NCBI GenBank assembly: GCA_964433905.1 | Contig: CAYSSM010000001.1 | Span: 66,458 to 130,457, forward strand | Length of the DNA stretch: 64,000 nt | DNA from: CAYSSM01 sp964433905 | GTDB taxonomy: Bacteria; Patescibacteriota; UBA1384; UBA12157; JAENIV01 | Direction: 5' to 3' | Shown here: piece by piece, positions 7,541-14,931 of the stretch | Layout of the letters: every line of letters starts with the position of its first letter | Numbering within the stretch: the first letter of the stretch is position 1 | The notes under the pieces: model-generated | Database searches by the model: none | What the model was told of the DNA's origin: nothing | The model's input: only the letters and a program-made list of their open reading frames with translations | Made by a program: the position numbers and the translations under genes

Positions 7541-9433
7541 TTAGCTCCTCAATTTTGCATTGAATTTATCTTCAATCTTTTTAATAATATTTTCAATGAT
7601 TTTATTTGCTTTTTGATCGTCAACAGGTTTCTCTAAATCTTGTAGCCAAATATGATAAGCTAGATTTTTTTTGTTTTGACCAAACTTATCAGAAACGAAT
7701 TCATCAAATAATTCTACCAATAAAATGACATTGGAGGCTTCTAAGATCGTTTTTTCGACATCTTGTGAGTCTATGGTTGCATCAATTATAAATGCCAAAT
7801 CCCTTATTGTCGGTGCGAATCTGGAGATTGGTCGATATTTATTCTCCGATATTTCTAACGAATAATCGTGGCTATCGATATTAATATCACCTATTTTTAA
7901 TATTAAGTATTTGATAGGCCTTCGTATCTTATAAGCTTCTAAGATATTTTTATCAGCATCATTTATTTTGAAAGGAACATTTAAAATATCACAAACTTTT
8001 TTTAACATTACATCGCTATTACCACTAGTTAATACTCCCAACTCCCACCATTCTTTATCTTTGCTAAAGACTTTTTCTATTTCAAAAATATTTATCTCCG
8101 GTGCCCATGGGTTTTTAGCAGCCGCTTTAAGTAAAGGAATAATAAGAGAAGGTCTTAGATACTGAGTTTCTGGAGAAATTGGTTTTTCAATTTCAGGAAC
8201 ATCATTTTTCGAAAATCCAAACTGTTGTAAACTTTTTTCATCAGTAAACGAATACGAATATATTTCCGTAAAACCGATTTCTTTAAGTTTGTCTTTAATA
8301 TATTCACGCTTAATATAGTCTTTATTGGGAGTTGTTTCGGCTGGATCAAAATTACTTTTTCCTAAATTATTATAGCCAAAGATTCTCGCCACCTCTTCAG
8401 CAATATCTTGCCAAATTTTCAAATCAAAGCGGCGATATGTGGGAATGGTGGCAATATTATCATAGCAGGCGATTCCAAACCTATATAAATAGTTTTTTAT
8501 TTCTTGTTCGGAAAAGTTTGTTCCCAACAAACGATTAATTTTAGAAGTCTCAAAAGCAATTTTTATTTCTTTTTCTTTTAAAGAAATAATATCAATTAAA
8601 TCTCCGCATGTTGCCTTACATGTCTCAATAATCAATTCTGCTGCCATATTGACGCCTTGGACAGTTCCTTCGAAATCAACGCCTCTTTCGTATCGGTAGG
8701 AAGCATCAGTCATGTGATTTAGATATTTAGATGCTAATCTAATTAATACCGGGTCAAAGATTGCGCCTTGCAATACTATTGTTTTAGTTTTTTCGTCAAC
8801 TTCAGATTTAATACCTCCCATAATACCGGGTAAGTCGTATATTTTTTCACTATCCTCGATAATTATCGCGTTTTCCGGTAAAATTCTATTTTTGCCATCA
8901 AGCGTTGTAACTTCCTCACCCTTTTTTGAAAGCCTGACATTCATTAAGCCAGCTTTTATTTTATCGTAATCAAAAGCGTGCAAAGGCTGACCCGTGGCGA
9001 CCATTACATAGTTGGTAATATCAACGATATTATTTATTGGCCTGAATCCGTAAGATTTCAACCTTTCTTGCATCCATTTTGGGGATTCTTGAATTTTAAT
9101 ATTGTCAATAATCCTTGCTGTAAATCTCGGACAAATCTTCGGATCTGCTATTTTAATATTTATATTCTTATCTATTTTTCCATTTTTAATCTTAACTTTT
9201 AACTTTTCACTTTTAACTTTTAACTCATAGAGTGCAGCGACTTCTCTTACCATCCCTAAAATCGAAAGACAGTCTCCCCTATTGGGAGTAATTTCAAAAT
9301 CTAAAATAGTATTGTCATCTTGTTTTTTAATCGAATCAACTTCATGACCAAACAAACTTAAATCATCCGCCAGCTCTGCTGGAGATTTTTTTATGTCAAC
9401 AAATTCTTTCAACCACTCGTATGATATTCTCAT
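7541..9433 (-). CDS. pheT: Phenylalanyl-tRNA synthetase beta subunit, compact
   Basis: Beta chain of the alpha2-beta2 PheRS. The usual length is about 800; here it is 630. The N-terminal B1 start (MRISYEWLKEFVDI) passes straight to LDFEITPNRGDCLS, skipping the EMAP/OB tRNA-binding insertion. B3/B4 editing, B5 (TSKINRLLGTNFSEQEI, about 290-355), the catalytic-like core and the C-terminal ferredoxin-like anticodon domain (RFAPTIRDLAFIID onward) are present. Residues around 68-86 (LKVKSEKLKVKIKNGK) are encoded by a tandem AACTTTT-like repeat at about 9180-9231, an in-frame low-complexity insertion. Confidence 0.95.
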   Translation of the reverse strand: MRISYEWLKEFVDIKKSPAELADDLSLFGHEVDSIKKQDDNTILDFEITPNRGDCLSILGMVREVAALYELKVKSEKLKVKIKNGKIDKNINIKIADPKICPRFTARIIDNIKIQESPKWMQERLKSYGFRPINNIVDITNYVMVATGQPLHAFDYDKIKAGLMNVRLSKKGEEVTTLDGKNRILPENAIIIEDSEKIYDLPGIMGGIKSEVDEKTKTIVLQGAIFDPVLIRLASKYLNHMTDASYRYERGVDFEGTVQGVNMAAELIIETCKATCGDLIDIISLKEKEIKIAFETSKINRLLGTNFSEQEIKNYLYRFGIACYDNIATIPTYRRFDLKIWQDIAEEVARIFGYNNLGKSNFDPAETTPNKDYIKREYIKDKLKEIGFTEIYSYSFTDEKSLQQFGFSKNDVPEIEKPISPETQYLRPSLIIPLLKAAAKNPWAPEINIFEIEKVFSKDKEWWELGVLTSGNSDVMLKKVCDILNVPFKINDADKNILEAYKIRRPIKYLILKIGDINIDSHDYSLEISENKYRPISRFAPTIRDLAFIIDATIDSQDVEKTILEASNVILLVELFDEFVSDKFGQNKKNLAYHIWLQDLEKPVDDQKANKIIENIIKKIEDKFNAKLRS

Positions 9434-9476
9434 ATTTTGTAATCAAAATTCCGCGCCAAGATTGCCCTTGGCTATT

Positions 9477-10163
9477 TTAAAACTGTTTTAAAAATCTTAA
9501 ATCACCGCTGTTTGAAACTCTGATATCATCTAAGCCGAATTTATACATCATATATCTATCAACTCCAGGCCCCCACATTATCCCCTGCCATTTTTCCGGA
9601 TTAATGCCGATATTTTTCAAGACTACCGGATGGGCCATACCCGCGCCAAGCATTTCTCGCCATTTACCATTAGGCATTTTTACATCAACTTCTAAACCGG
9701 GCTCAACGAAGGGAAACAGATGCGGCCTGAATCTAATCTGAATATCATTGCCAAAAAGGGATTTCATGTATCCATCCAATATTCCTATTAGGTAATCCAT
9801 ACCGATATTTTTATCAACTGCAATGCCATCAAGTTGGTAAAAATTATAATCATGAGTGGCGTCGGTTGCTTCGTGACGAAAACATCTACCAGGAACCACA
9901 AGCCTAAAAGGCGGCTTCAAATTATTATCGCCAATTAAATGAGCTTCAGTAGTCGTTGTTTGCGTTCTAAGAAGTCTCTTATCTTTTAGCCAGAAAGTGT
10001 CCTGAACATCGCGCGATGGATGAGTGGCTGGTACATTTAAAGCATCAAAATTCCACCATTCTGAATCAATTTGATCTCCTTCAGCAATACTAAAACCCCG
10101 ATCGGTAAAATATTTTAATGTTTGTCGCATAAATTGTGTTAAAGGATGTAAATGGCCTTTCAT
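9477..10163 (-). CDS. pheS: Phenylalanyl-tRNA synthetase alpha subunit, catalytic domain only
   Basis: Class II catalytic subunit of PheRS. The 228 residues begin at HPLTQFMRQTLKYF, the first helix of the catalytic core; the roughly 90-residue N-terminal coiled coil that grips tRNA-Phe in other bacteria is absent. Visible motifs are HPSRDVQDTFWL, motif 2 (VVPGRCFRHEATDATHDYNF), FVEPGLEVDVKM and motif 3 (GIMWGPGVDRYMMYKFGLDDIR). The ATG overlaps the preceding gene by 4 bp; no in-frame upstream start that would restore the coiled coil exists because that sequence codes for the membrane protein. Confidence 0.95.
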   Translation of the reverse strand: MKGHLHPLTQFMRQTLKYFTDRGFSIAEGDQIDSEWWNFDALNVPATHPSRDVQDTFWLKDKRLLRTQTTTTEAHLIGDNNLKPPFRLVVPGRCFRHEATDATHDYNFYQLDGIAVDKNIGMDYLIGILDGYMKSLFGNDIQIRFRPHLFPFVEPGLEVDVKMPNGKWREMLGAGMAHPVVLKNIGINPEKWQGIMWGPGVDRYMMYKFGLDDIRVSNSGDLRFLKQF

Positions 10164-10555
10164 CTATAACCTTTTTTAGGACTATAATTTTTTGACTTAA
10201 AAAAAAGCTCAATCATTAATATTGCAACGACCAACAATGAAGCAACCCACCAGTTTAAAACACGCATTTGCTGTAAAAATAGCAATCCAACAAAAACTAA
10301 AGAGATCAATAAAGATTGTCGTAAAGTTGGTATGAGGTGAGCAAATATTACTTCCCGATTAGTCATCCAGATTCTTAAATAAAATCCAATCAGTCCGAAG
10401 ACTGCCGTCCAAAACAAAAACAAGGTGAAATAAAAAATTAGCAACATCCAGAACGGGCTTTGATATGGATTAACATTGAATAGTATTAAAGCGACCAACC
10501 CGGCTGAAATAAATAAAATAAAATACAAGCTAAAAAGATATAATCTGAGGATCAT
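10160..10555 (-). CDS. Small integral membrane protein, unknown function
   Basis: A 131-residue protein with about four hydrophobic helices (roughly 3-27, 33-58, 82-98, 100-119), a positively charged C-terminus (KSKNYSPKKGYR) and no motif I recognise. It overlaps rbfA by 4 bp upstream and pheS by 4 bp downstream, so it is translated as part of the rbfA-pheST transcript. The tight coupling suggests a real gene. No function is assigned. Confidence 0.75.
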   Translation of the reverse strand: MILRLYLFSLYFILFISAGLVALILFNVNPYQSPFWMLLIFYFTLFLFWTAVFGLIGFYLRIWMTNREVIFAHLIPTLRQSLLISLVFVGLLFLQQMRVLNWWVASLLVVAILMIELFFKSKNYSPKKGYR

Positions 10556-10887
10556 TTTTTTGATACCTTTCGTAGAATCTTATCTATTTTTTCAATATTA
10601 TCTAAGCCATGATCAATTAAAAAAATTAGCTTAGGGGTGAATTTCATCCTGAATTTTCTGCCTAAAAAATACTGAAAGCCTTTTGAATTAGCGTTTAAGA
10701 TTTTTAAAGCTTCTTTTTCTTTTGATTTATCGAGCAAAGAGATGTAAACTTTTGCTTCTTTAATATTAGCTGTCAGCTCCAATTCTGTTAAAGTCACAAT
10801 CCCCATTTCTTCAGGAATGGTCTCTTGTATTAAAATAGAAATCTCTTTCTTAAAAAGAGCCGATAACTTTTCTTGCCTATGCGACAT
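10552..10887 (-). CDS. rbfA: Ribosome-binding factor A
   Basis: A 111-residue KH-like protein needed for 16S rRNA 5'-end maturation and 30S assembly. The family pattern is visible: RQEKLSALFKKEISILI at the start, VTLTELELTANIKEAKVYISLL in the middle and FLGRKFRMKFTPKLIFLID near the end. It is the first gene of the rbfA-pheST-aspS-dacA series. There is no Shine-Dalgarno and the predicted transcription start lies at or next to the ATG (see promoter at 10894-10922), so the mRNA may be leaderless. Confidence 0.92.
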   Translation of the reverse strand: MSHRQEKLSALFKKEISILIQETIPEEMGIVTLTELELTANIKEAKVYISLLDKSKEKEALKILNANSKGFQYFLGRKFRMKFTPKLIFLIDHGLDNIEKIDKILRKVSKK

Positions 10888-10893
10888 ATTTAT

Positions 10894-10922
10894 AATTTAT
10901 CATAAATAAGGTAATAATGCAA
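10894..10922 (-). promoter_or_regulatory. Promoter of rbfA, near-leaderless
   Basis: TTGCAT (10922-10917), a 17-bp spacer and TAAATT (10899-10894). Transcription should start about 7 nt downstream, around the ATG at 10887. The -35 box touches the tail of the rpsI terminator. Confidence 0.45.
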
Positions 10923-10950
10923 AAAAACGCTCTTAAAAGAGCGTTTTTTT
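10921..10950. terminator. Rho-independent terminator after rpsI
   Basis: The inverted repeat ACGCTCTT-AA-AAGAGCGT is flanked by A and T runs, so it can work in both directions. It ends the long ribosomal transcript 19 bp after the rpsI stop and isolates it from rbfA. Confidence 0.85.
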
Positions 10951-10968
10951 GCGATACGATATGAATTT

Positions 10969-11361
10969 TTATCTTTTTGCCCACTGTGGAGCTTTTCTTG
11001 CACCTTTGAGGCCCGGTTTTTTGCGTTCTTTCATTCTTGAATCTCTGGTTAAAAAACCTTCGACTTTAAGAGTTTTATGTAGCTCCGGGTTAAGTTTATC
11101 TAAGGCCCGAGCCACAGCCAATCGAATTGCCCCTTCTCGAGAAGTAAGTCCTCCGCCGGATACTTTTACAAAAACATCCAATTTGTCATCATTATCGGTT
11201 ATTTTTAGCGGTTCGGTATAAACCCGGCTAGGATTGGCGATTTCTTTTTCATTAATAAATATTTTCCCCGATCCTTTTGTTAATTTTATTCGAGCTACGG
11301 CAGTTTTACGTCTTCCTATCGCTGTAATATTTTCCTGTTTAGATTCTGTTTTATTTGGCAT
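10969..11361 (-). CDS. rpsI: Ribosomal protein uS9
   Basis: Small-subunit protein with the standard AIGRRKTAVARIKLTKGSGKIFINEKE start, GGGLTSREGAIRLAVARALDKLNPELHKTLK centre and the basic tail GLKGARKAPQWAKR, whose last residues reach the P-site tRNA. An in-frame TTG exists one codon upstream, but the ATG at 11361 has GGAG at proper spacing. The start lies inside the rplM 3' end (11-bp overlap). It is the last gene before the terminator. Confidence 0.96.
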   Translation of the reverse strand: MPNKTESKQENITAIGRRKTAVARIKLTKGSGKIFINEKEIANPSRVYTEPLKITDNDDKLDVFVKVSGGGLTSREGAIRLAVARALDKLNPELHKTLKVEGFLTRDSRMKERKKPGLKGARKAPQWAKR

Positions 11362-11800
11362 CAATGTCTCCGTTATAAATAATAAGGTTTTTAATCCACA
11401 ATTTTCTTAGTTTATTTTTGGGCAACATTCCCCAAACCGATCGCTTTAATACTTCTGCCGGATTTTTCTTAAACATATCACTTAACTTTTCTTCTTTTAA
11501 ATGTCCGATATAACCGGTGTGATGATAATAGATCTTTTGCGATAGTTTATTGCCGGTAAAAACCATTTTTGAAGCGTTATAAACTTTAACTTGATCGCCA
11601 ATATTTAAATAAGGCACAAAATCGGTTTTAAATTTACCACGCAAAAAATTGGCGACTTGAGTTGATAATCGTCCTAATACCACTCCTGATGCATCAATTT
11701 CGTGAGATATGATTGGATGGTTATTTAGATTTACCGGTTTTTTGCTTTCCGGTTTCGACATTTTTCTTGGAGTCTTTTTTTGTAATTTTGTCTGGGGCAT
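11351..11800 (-). CDS. rplM: Ribosomal protein uL13
   Basis: Large-subunit protein. The conserved body starts at HEIDASGVVLGRLSTQVANFLRGK and contains NASKMVFTGNKLSQKIYYHHTGYIG and the VWGMLPKNKLRKLW motif. The ATG at 11800 has GAGGA 8 nt upstream, while the internal ATG at 11761 has no Shine-Dalgarno, so the longer form with a basic 30-residue N-terminal extension is preferred. That makes its 5' end overlap the rplQ 3' end by 80 bp in another frame, unusual among ribosomal genes. Confidence 0.93.
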   Translation of the reverse strand: MPQTKLQKKTPRKMSKPESKKPVNLNNHPIISHEIDASGVVLGRLSTQVANFLRGKFKTDFVPYLNIGDQVKVYNASKMVFTGNKLSQKIYYHHTGYIGHLKEEKLSDMFKKNPAEVLKRSVWGMLPKNKLRKLWIKNLIIYNGDIDAK

Positions 11801-12188
11801 TATCTTTATCCTCTATATTACTTTTGTTATCAATTATTGGTGCTTTTAGGATATTTCTCAATCTTAATAAAACCATGTCCGAACCGTCTCCCAACCTCTT
11901 CGTTAACCGATATTCTTCGATAAAACCCGTATTAATGTCCTCATATCGCGGGGATAAAACCTCGAACATTTTTTTGGTCGCATTTTTATCAAAGAAATAT
12001 CCAATCATTGTTCTTCTGGCATTAAGGTCATTTTTCTTAGCCAAAAAGATTAACTTTTCGGCCATTTTTTTTGTTTCTTTAGCCTTGGCTTTAGTAGTCT
12101 TTATTTTTTCATACAAAATTAAAGAAGTTGTTAAATTTCTTATTAAAGATTTTCGGTGATTGTCTGTTCTTGATAAGGAAATTCTCAT
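11721..12188 (-). CDS. rplQ: Ribosomal protein bL17 with C-terminal extension
   Basis: Residues 1-115 match L17: SRTDNHRKSLIRNLTTSLIL, KTTKAKAKETKKMAEKLI and the YRLTKRLGDGSDMVLLRL end. A further 40-residue Lys/Asp-rich low-complexity tail follows. Most of that tail is the stretch that overlaps the start of rplM, so the overlap may have arisen by stop-codon loss in rplQ. The start overlaps the rpoA stop (ATGA). The position downstream of rpoA is the classical one. Confidence 0.95.
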   Translation of the reverse strand: MRISLSRTDNHRKSLIRNLTTSLILYEKIKTTKAKAKETKKMAEKLIFLAKKNDLNARRTMIGYFFDKNATKKMFEVLSPRYEDINTGFIEEYRLTKRLGDGSDMVLLRLRNILKAPIIDNKSNIEDKDNAPDKITKKDSKKNVETGKQKTGKSK

Positions 12189-12961
12189 TTTTTAGCTTTT
12201 TTTGCTTTGGCAATTTTGATACTTTTTTTAGGAAGTTTTTTCTCAGGTGTTTTAACTTCCTCGGCTATTTGGCAGGCTTGACCGACGAGACTAAAATGTT
12301 CGACTAAAATTTGTGCTGCTGTTCCTAATGCTTTTTCCGGATCCAACGAACCATCAGTGGTAATTTCCATCGTCAGTTTGTCGAAATTGGTTTGACCGCC
12401 AACACGGGTGTTTTCAACTTCATAATGGACTTTTTTCACCGGTGTATAAATTGAATCTATAGCGATAGTGCCAATAGGCAATTTTTCGTCTTTTCTTTGC
12501 TCTAAAGGAATATAACCGCGACCCTTGTCGACAATAATTTCCATGGTAAGTTTTGCCCCTTTGCCTAAAGTTGCAATGTGAGCATCAGTGTTAACAACTT
12601 CACAAGCGGCATTTTTATCAAAATCTGCCGCAGTAACATTTTTAGGGCCTTTAATATCTAATTTTAATTTTGCCGGCTCTTCGGAATTGAAACGGAATCT
12701 TAATGATTTTAAATTTAAGATAATTTCAATATAATCTTCTTTGACTCCTGGTATGGCCATAAATTGATGGGTAATCCCCTCAATTTTAACTGAATTAATC
12801 GCTGAGCCCTCAAGCGATGACAAAAGCACCCTTCTTAATGAGTTTCCAATAGTTACACCGTAACCGGGCGATAATGGCTCAATTTGAAATGTGCCACGGT
12901 TATCGACCTTTTCTAAAGTTTTAATTTGTAATAAGCTTGTCTCTTGAAGTGTATAATCCAT
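12185..12961 (-). CDS. rpoA: RNA polymerase alpha subunit lacking the C-terminal domain
   Basis: Alpha nucleates polymerase assembly. The N-terminal dimerisation domain is complete: PLSPGYGVTIGNSLRRVLLSSLEGSAI, GPKNVTAADF, RGYIPLEQRKDEKLPIGTIAIDSIYTPV and LTMEITTDGSLDPEKALGTAAQIL. After residue about 232 there is only a lysine-rich tail (PEKKLPKKSIKIAKAKKAKK). The roughly 70-residue alpha-CTD that contacts UP elements and activators is missing, giving 258 instead of about 320 residues. Shine-Dalgarno GGAGG precedes the ATG. Activation through alpha-CTD contacts should therefore not occur here. Confidence 0.95.
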   Translation of the reverse strand: MDYTLQETSLLQIKTLEKVDNRGTFQIEPLSPGYGVTIGNSLRRVLLSSLEGSAINSVKIEGITHQFMAIPGVKEDYIEIILNLKSLRFRFNSEEPAKLKLDIKGPKNVTAADFDKNAACEVVNTDAHIATLGKGAKLTMEIIVDKGRGYIPLEQRKDEKLPIGTIAIDSIYTPVKKVHYEVENTRVGGQTNFDKLTMEITTDGSLDPEKALGTAAQILVEHFSLVGQACQIAEEVKTPEKKLPKKSIKIAKAKKAKK

Positions 12962-12971
12962 ACTGCCTCCG

Positions 12972-12991
12972 CGATGAGATGTAACTCATCG
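12972..12991 (-). promoter_or_regulatory. Hairpin in rpoA leader
   Basis: A perfect 7-bp inverted repeat CGATGAG-atgtaa-CTCATCG lies between rpsD and rpoA, just upstream of the rpoA GGAGG. There is no T-run, so it is not a terminator. It could modulate rpoA translation or mark an mRNA processing site; nothing more is visible. Confidence 0.35.
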
Positions 12992-13005
12992 TAATTAATA
13001 TTTTA

Positions 13006-13596
13006 TTATCTTCGATAAAACTCAATAATCAATTGTTCGTCTAAGTCCGTATCAATCTCGGTCCGTAACGGAACGTGATCAACAAGCGCTTCCGTTTTTT
13101 TACCTTCGGCTTTCAACCATTTTGGGACAGTTACTTTTGTCACTTTTATATCATCGGATTTTTTTGGTGTAATTTTATCATGTGGTTTTAAAACCATTGA
13201 AGAGATGTTGCTTGGTTGGTCATTAATCATTATTTTTCGATGGCTGATTAATTGTTTGGCCTGTGTTCTGGATACCGCCCAACCTAATCTGTAAAGAATA
13301 TTGTCGAATCTTAATTCAAGCAGTTTCAATAATTCCTCGCCGGTTTGTTCGCGCGATTTAGAGGCGTTATTGAATATCTTGGCGAATTCCCGCTCTCTTA
13401 AGCCATATTCGGCTTTTGCTTTCTGCTTTTCTTGCATTTGACGTCCATACTCTGATTTTCTTGGATTTTGATTTTTAGCGCCGTGATCACCAGGCAAATA
13501 ATTTCTTCGAGTGAATGCGCATTTAGGACTGGTGCAACGAACACCTTTTAAAAATAATTTAGTTCCATGCTTTCGACAAAGACTACATTTATCCAT
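13006..13596 (-). CDS. rpsD: Ribosomal protein uS4
   Basis: Primary 16S rRNA binder, 196 residues. The N-terminal zinc-type cysteines (CSLCRKHG ... CTSPKC) are kept, followed by RRNYLPGDHGAKNQNPRKSEYGRQMQEKQK and an S4 RNA-binding domain (RFDNILYRLGWAVSRTQAKQLISHRKIMINDQ). The C-terminus LDEQLIIEFYRR is canonical. The first base of its ATG abuts the rpsK stop. In many bacteria S4 autoregulates this operon; the structured region upstream of rpmJ would be the place to look. Confidence 0.97.
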   Translation of the reverse strand: MDKCSLCRKHGTKLFLKGVRCTSPKCAFTRRNYLPGDHGAKNQNPRKSEYGRQMQEKQKAKAEYGLREREFAKIFNNASKSREQTGEELLKLLELRFDNILYRLGWAVSRTQAKQLISHRKIMINDQPSNISSMVLKPHDKITPKKSDDIKVTKVTVPKWLKAEGKKTEALVDHVPLRTEIDTDLDEQLIIEFYRR

Positions 13597-13979
13597 CAGA
13601 CTCTCCTTGCTTTTTTGGGTCGGGTGCCGTTATGCGGAACCGGTGTAGTATCTTTAATCTGAGTAACCTTAATTCCTTGTCCACCTATTGCTCTGACTGC
13701 GGATTCACGACCTGAACCAACGCCAGATATCATTACAACGGCTTCAGTGATACTGTATGGACCTGCTTTTTCTAAAGCTTTTCTGACAGCAATTTGAGCA
13801 GCAAATGGGGTCGATTTTTTAGCACCGCTAAAACCGACTGAGCCAGCCGTAGCCCAAGATAAAGTGTTACCGGAGGCATCAGCGATGGTTACAATACAAT
13901 TATTAAAGGATGATTGGATAAAAATAATCGCTTTATCAACCTGTTTAATTTGTTTTTTCTTTTTAATCTGTTTAGCCAT
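13596..13979 (-). CDS. rpsK: Ribosomal protein uS11
   Basis: A 127-residue small-subunit platform protein with IIFIQSSFNNCIVTIADASG, WATAGSVGFSGAKKSTPFAAQ and the C-terminal IKDTTPVPHNGTRPKKARRV. It sits between rpsM (16-bp gap) and rpsD in the alpha operon. Confidence 0.97.
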   Translation of the reverse strand: MAKQIKKKKQIKQVDKAIIFIQSSFNNCIVTIADASGNTLSWATAGSVGFSGAKKSTPFAAQIAVRKALEKAGPYSITEAVVMISGVGSGRESAVRAIGGQGIKVTQIKDTTPVPHNGTRPKKARRV

Positions 13980-13995
13980 TTTTATACTCTAAATA

Positions 13996-14382
13996 TTATG
14001 TTTTTTCGGCAGATTTTTTGCGACCTGAACCAACGGTAACTCTTTTGCCTCTTTTGGTTCGAGCGTTTGTTCGTGTTCGCTGGCCTCTGACGGGCAAATT
14101 TTTAATATGACGGATTCCTCGATAGGATTTAATTTCCTTAATCCTCTTGATATTTTGACTTACTTCCATACGCAAATCGCCTTCAATTTTATAATTTTTA
14201 TCAATAACCTCGCGGATTCTTTCAAGTTCCTGATCTGATAAATCAGCAGTTTTTGTGCCAAGTTTAATGTTGGCTAATTGACATATTTTCTTTGCTAACG
14301 GCAAACCAACACCTTTTAAATAAGAAAGTGAATATTCGATATGTTTATTATCCGGAATATTTATACCAGCAATTCTTGCCAT
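13996..14382 (-). CDS. rpsM: Ribosomal protein uS13
   Basis: A 128-residue head protein that forms intersubunit bridges with 23S rRNA and L5. MARIAGINIPDNKHIEYSLSYL, the helix-two-turn-helix region and the basic end GQRTRTNARTKRGKR are typical. It follows rpmJ by 8 bp. Confidence 0.97.
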   Translation of the reverse strand: MARIAGINIPDNKHIEYSLSYLKGVGLPLAKKICQLANIKLGTKTADLSDQELERIREVIDKNYKIEGDLRMEVSQNIKRIKEIKSYRGIRHIKNLPVRGQRTRTNARTKRGKRVTVGSGRKKSAEKT

Positions 14383-14390
14383 ATTTCCTC

Positions 14391-14504
14391 TTAACCCTGA
14401 CGCTGCTTATGTTTGGGAGTACTGCAAATTACCCGCAATACTCCATGACGGCGAATTATTTTACATTTTTGACAAATTTTTTTGACCGATGGTCTTACTT
14501 TCAT
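14391..14504 (-). CDS. rpmJ: Ribosomal protein bL36
   Basis: A 37-residue protein, short enough to be missed by ORF callers. It begins [20 protein letters not shown] and keeps the zinc ligands C11, C14, C27 and H32 of the C+ type. It lies in its usual place between infA and rpsM. The AAGGA that serves as Shine-Dalgarno belongs to a repeat element (14505-14560) that directly abuts the start codon. Confidence 0.95.
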   Translation of the reverse strand: MKVRPSVKKICQKCKIIRRHGVLRVICSTPKHKQRQG

Positions 14505-14560
14505 AAGTATAAATCCTTGGTTGACACCCTGTGGTCTTTGCCACAGGGGGATTTACAAAC
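14505..14560 (-). repeat. Start-codon-abutting hairpin repeat, copy 1
   Basis: Read on the minus strand, TTTGTAAATCC leads into the perfect stem CCCTGTGG-CAAAGA-CCACAGGG (arms at 14548-14541 and 14534-14527) and closes with GGATTTATACTT against the rpmJ ATG. The outer arms AAATCC/GGATTT also pair. The same end and a related core occur before map (16473-16592). It provides the AAGGA ribosome-binding site of rpmJ. There is no T-run, so a terminator is unlikely. Confidence 0.6.
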
Positions 14561-14561
14561 G

Positions 14562-14631
14562 CCTCGCTGATAACTAATCTTTCTAATAACAAATAGGGTT
14601 AGTTATTGGTTTAAATTCGTTATTAGTGAGG
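14562..14631 (-). promoter_or_regulatory. Structured element between infA and rpmJ
   Basis: CCTCGCTGATAAC (14562-14574) can pair over 13 bp with GTTATTAGTGAGG (14619-14631), allowing two G-U pairs in the + strand RNA sense. An overlapping alternative pairs ATAACTAATC (14570-14579) with GGTTAGTTAT (14597-14606). Mutually exclusive helices ahead of the rpmJ-rpsM-rpsK-rpsD genes suggest an autoregulatory site, but on the transcribed minus strand the wobbles become A-C mismatches, weakening the long helix. Function is inference. Confidence 0.3.
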
Positions 14632-14637
14632 AGACGG

Positions 14638-14850
14638 CTACAGTCGTCTAGTTATTCTACCTTTAGTCAAATCGTATGGCGACATTTCTAATTGAACCCG
14701 ATCACCGGGCAATATTTTTATGTAATGTAGGCGGATTTTCCCTGAAATGTAAGCTAAGACAATTTGATTATTGTCTAACTCAACTCTAAAAATAGCATTA
14801 GGCAATGCCTCAACGACTTCGCCTTCAAAAATCAATTTTTCTTTTTTCAA
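14638..14850 (-). CDS. infA: Translation initiation factor IF-1
   Basis: A 70-residue S1/OB-fold protein that blocks the A site during initiation. [61 protein letters not shown] matches family spacing. The start is TTG at 14850 with GAGG upstream. A promoter overlaps the end of the preceding gene. Confidence 0.96.
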   Translation of the reverse strand: MKKEKLIFEGEVVEALPNAIFRVELDNNQIVLAYISGKIRLHYIKILPGDRVQLEMSPYDLTKGRITRRL

Positions 14851-14902
14851 TTAACTTCCTCAACTCATCAAATACTGAATAAATTAGTATATTTATACAT
14901 TA

Positions 14903-14931
14903 ATATTATCATAATATCTTCTATTCGTCAA
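14903..14931 (-). promoter_or_regulatory. Promoter of infA and the alpha operon
   Basis: TTGACG (14931-14926), a 17-bp spacer and TAATAT (14908-14903). The -35 box lies in the last codons of the PIG-L gene. It should give infA through rpsI transcription independent of the upstream promoters. Confidence 0.6.

Noticed and set aside
10949..11221. 90-residue + strand ORF over rpsI
   Set aside because: Antisense to the highly conserved rpsI and without start signals.
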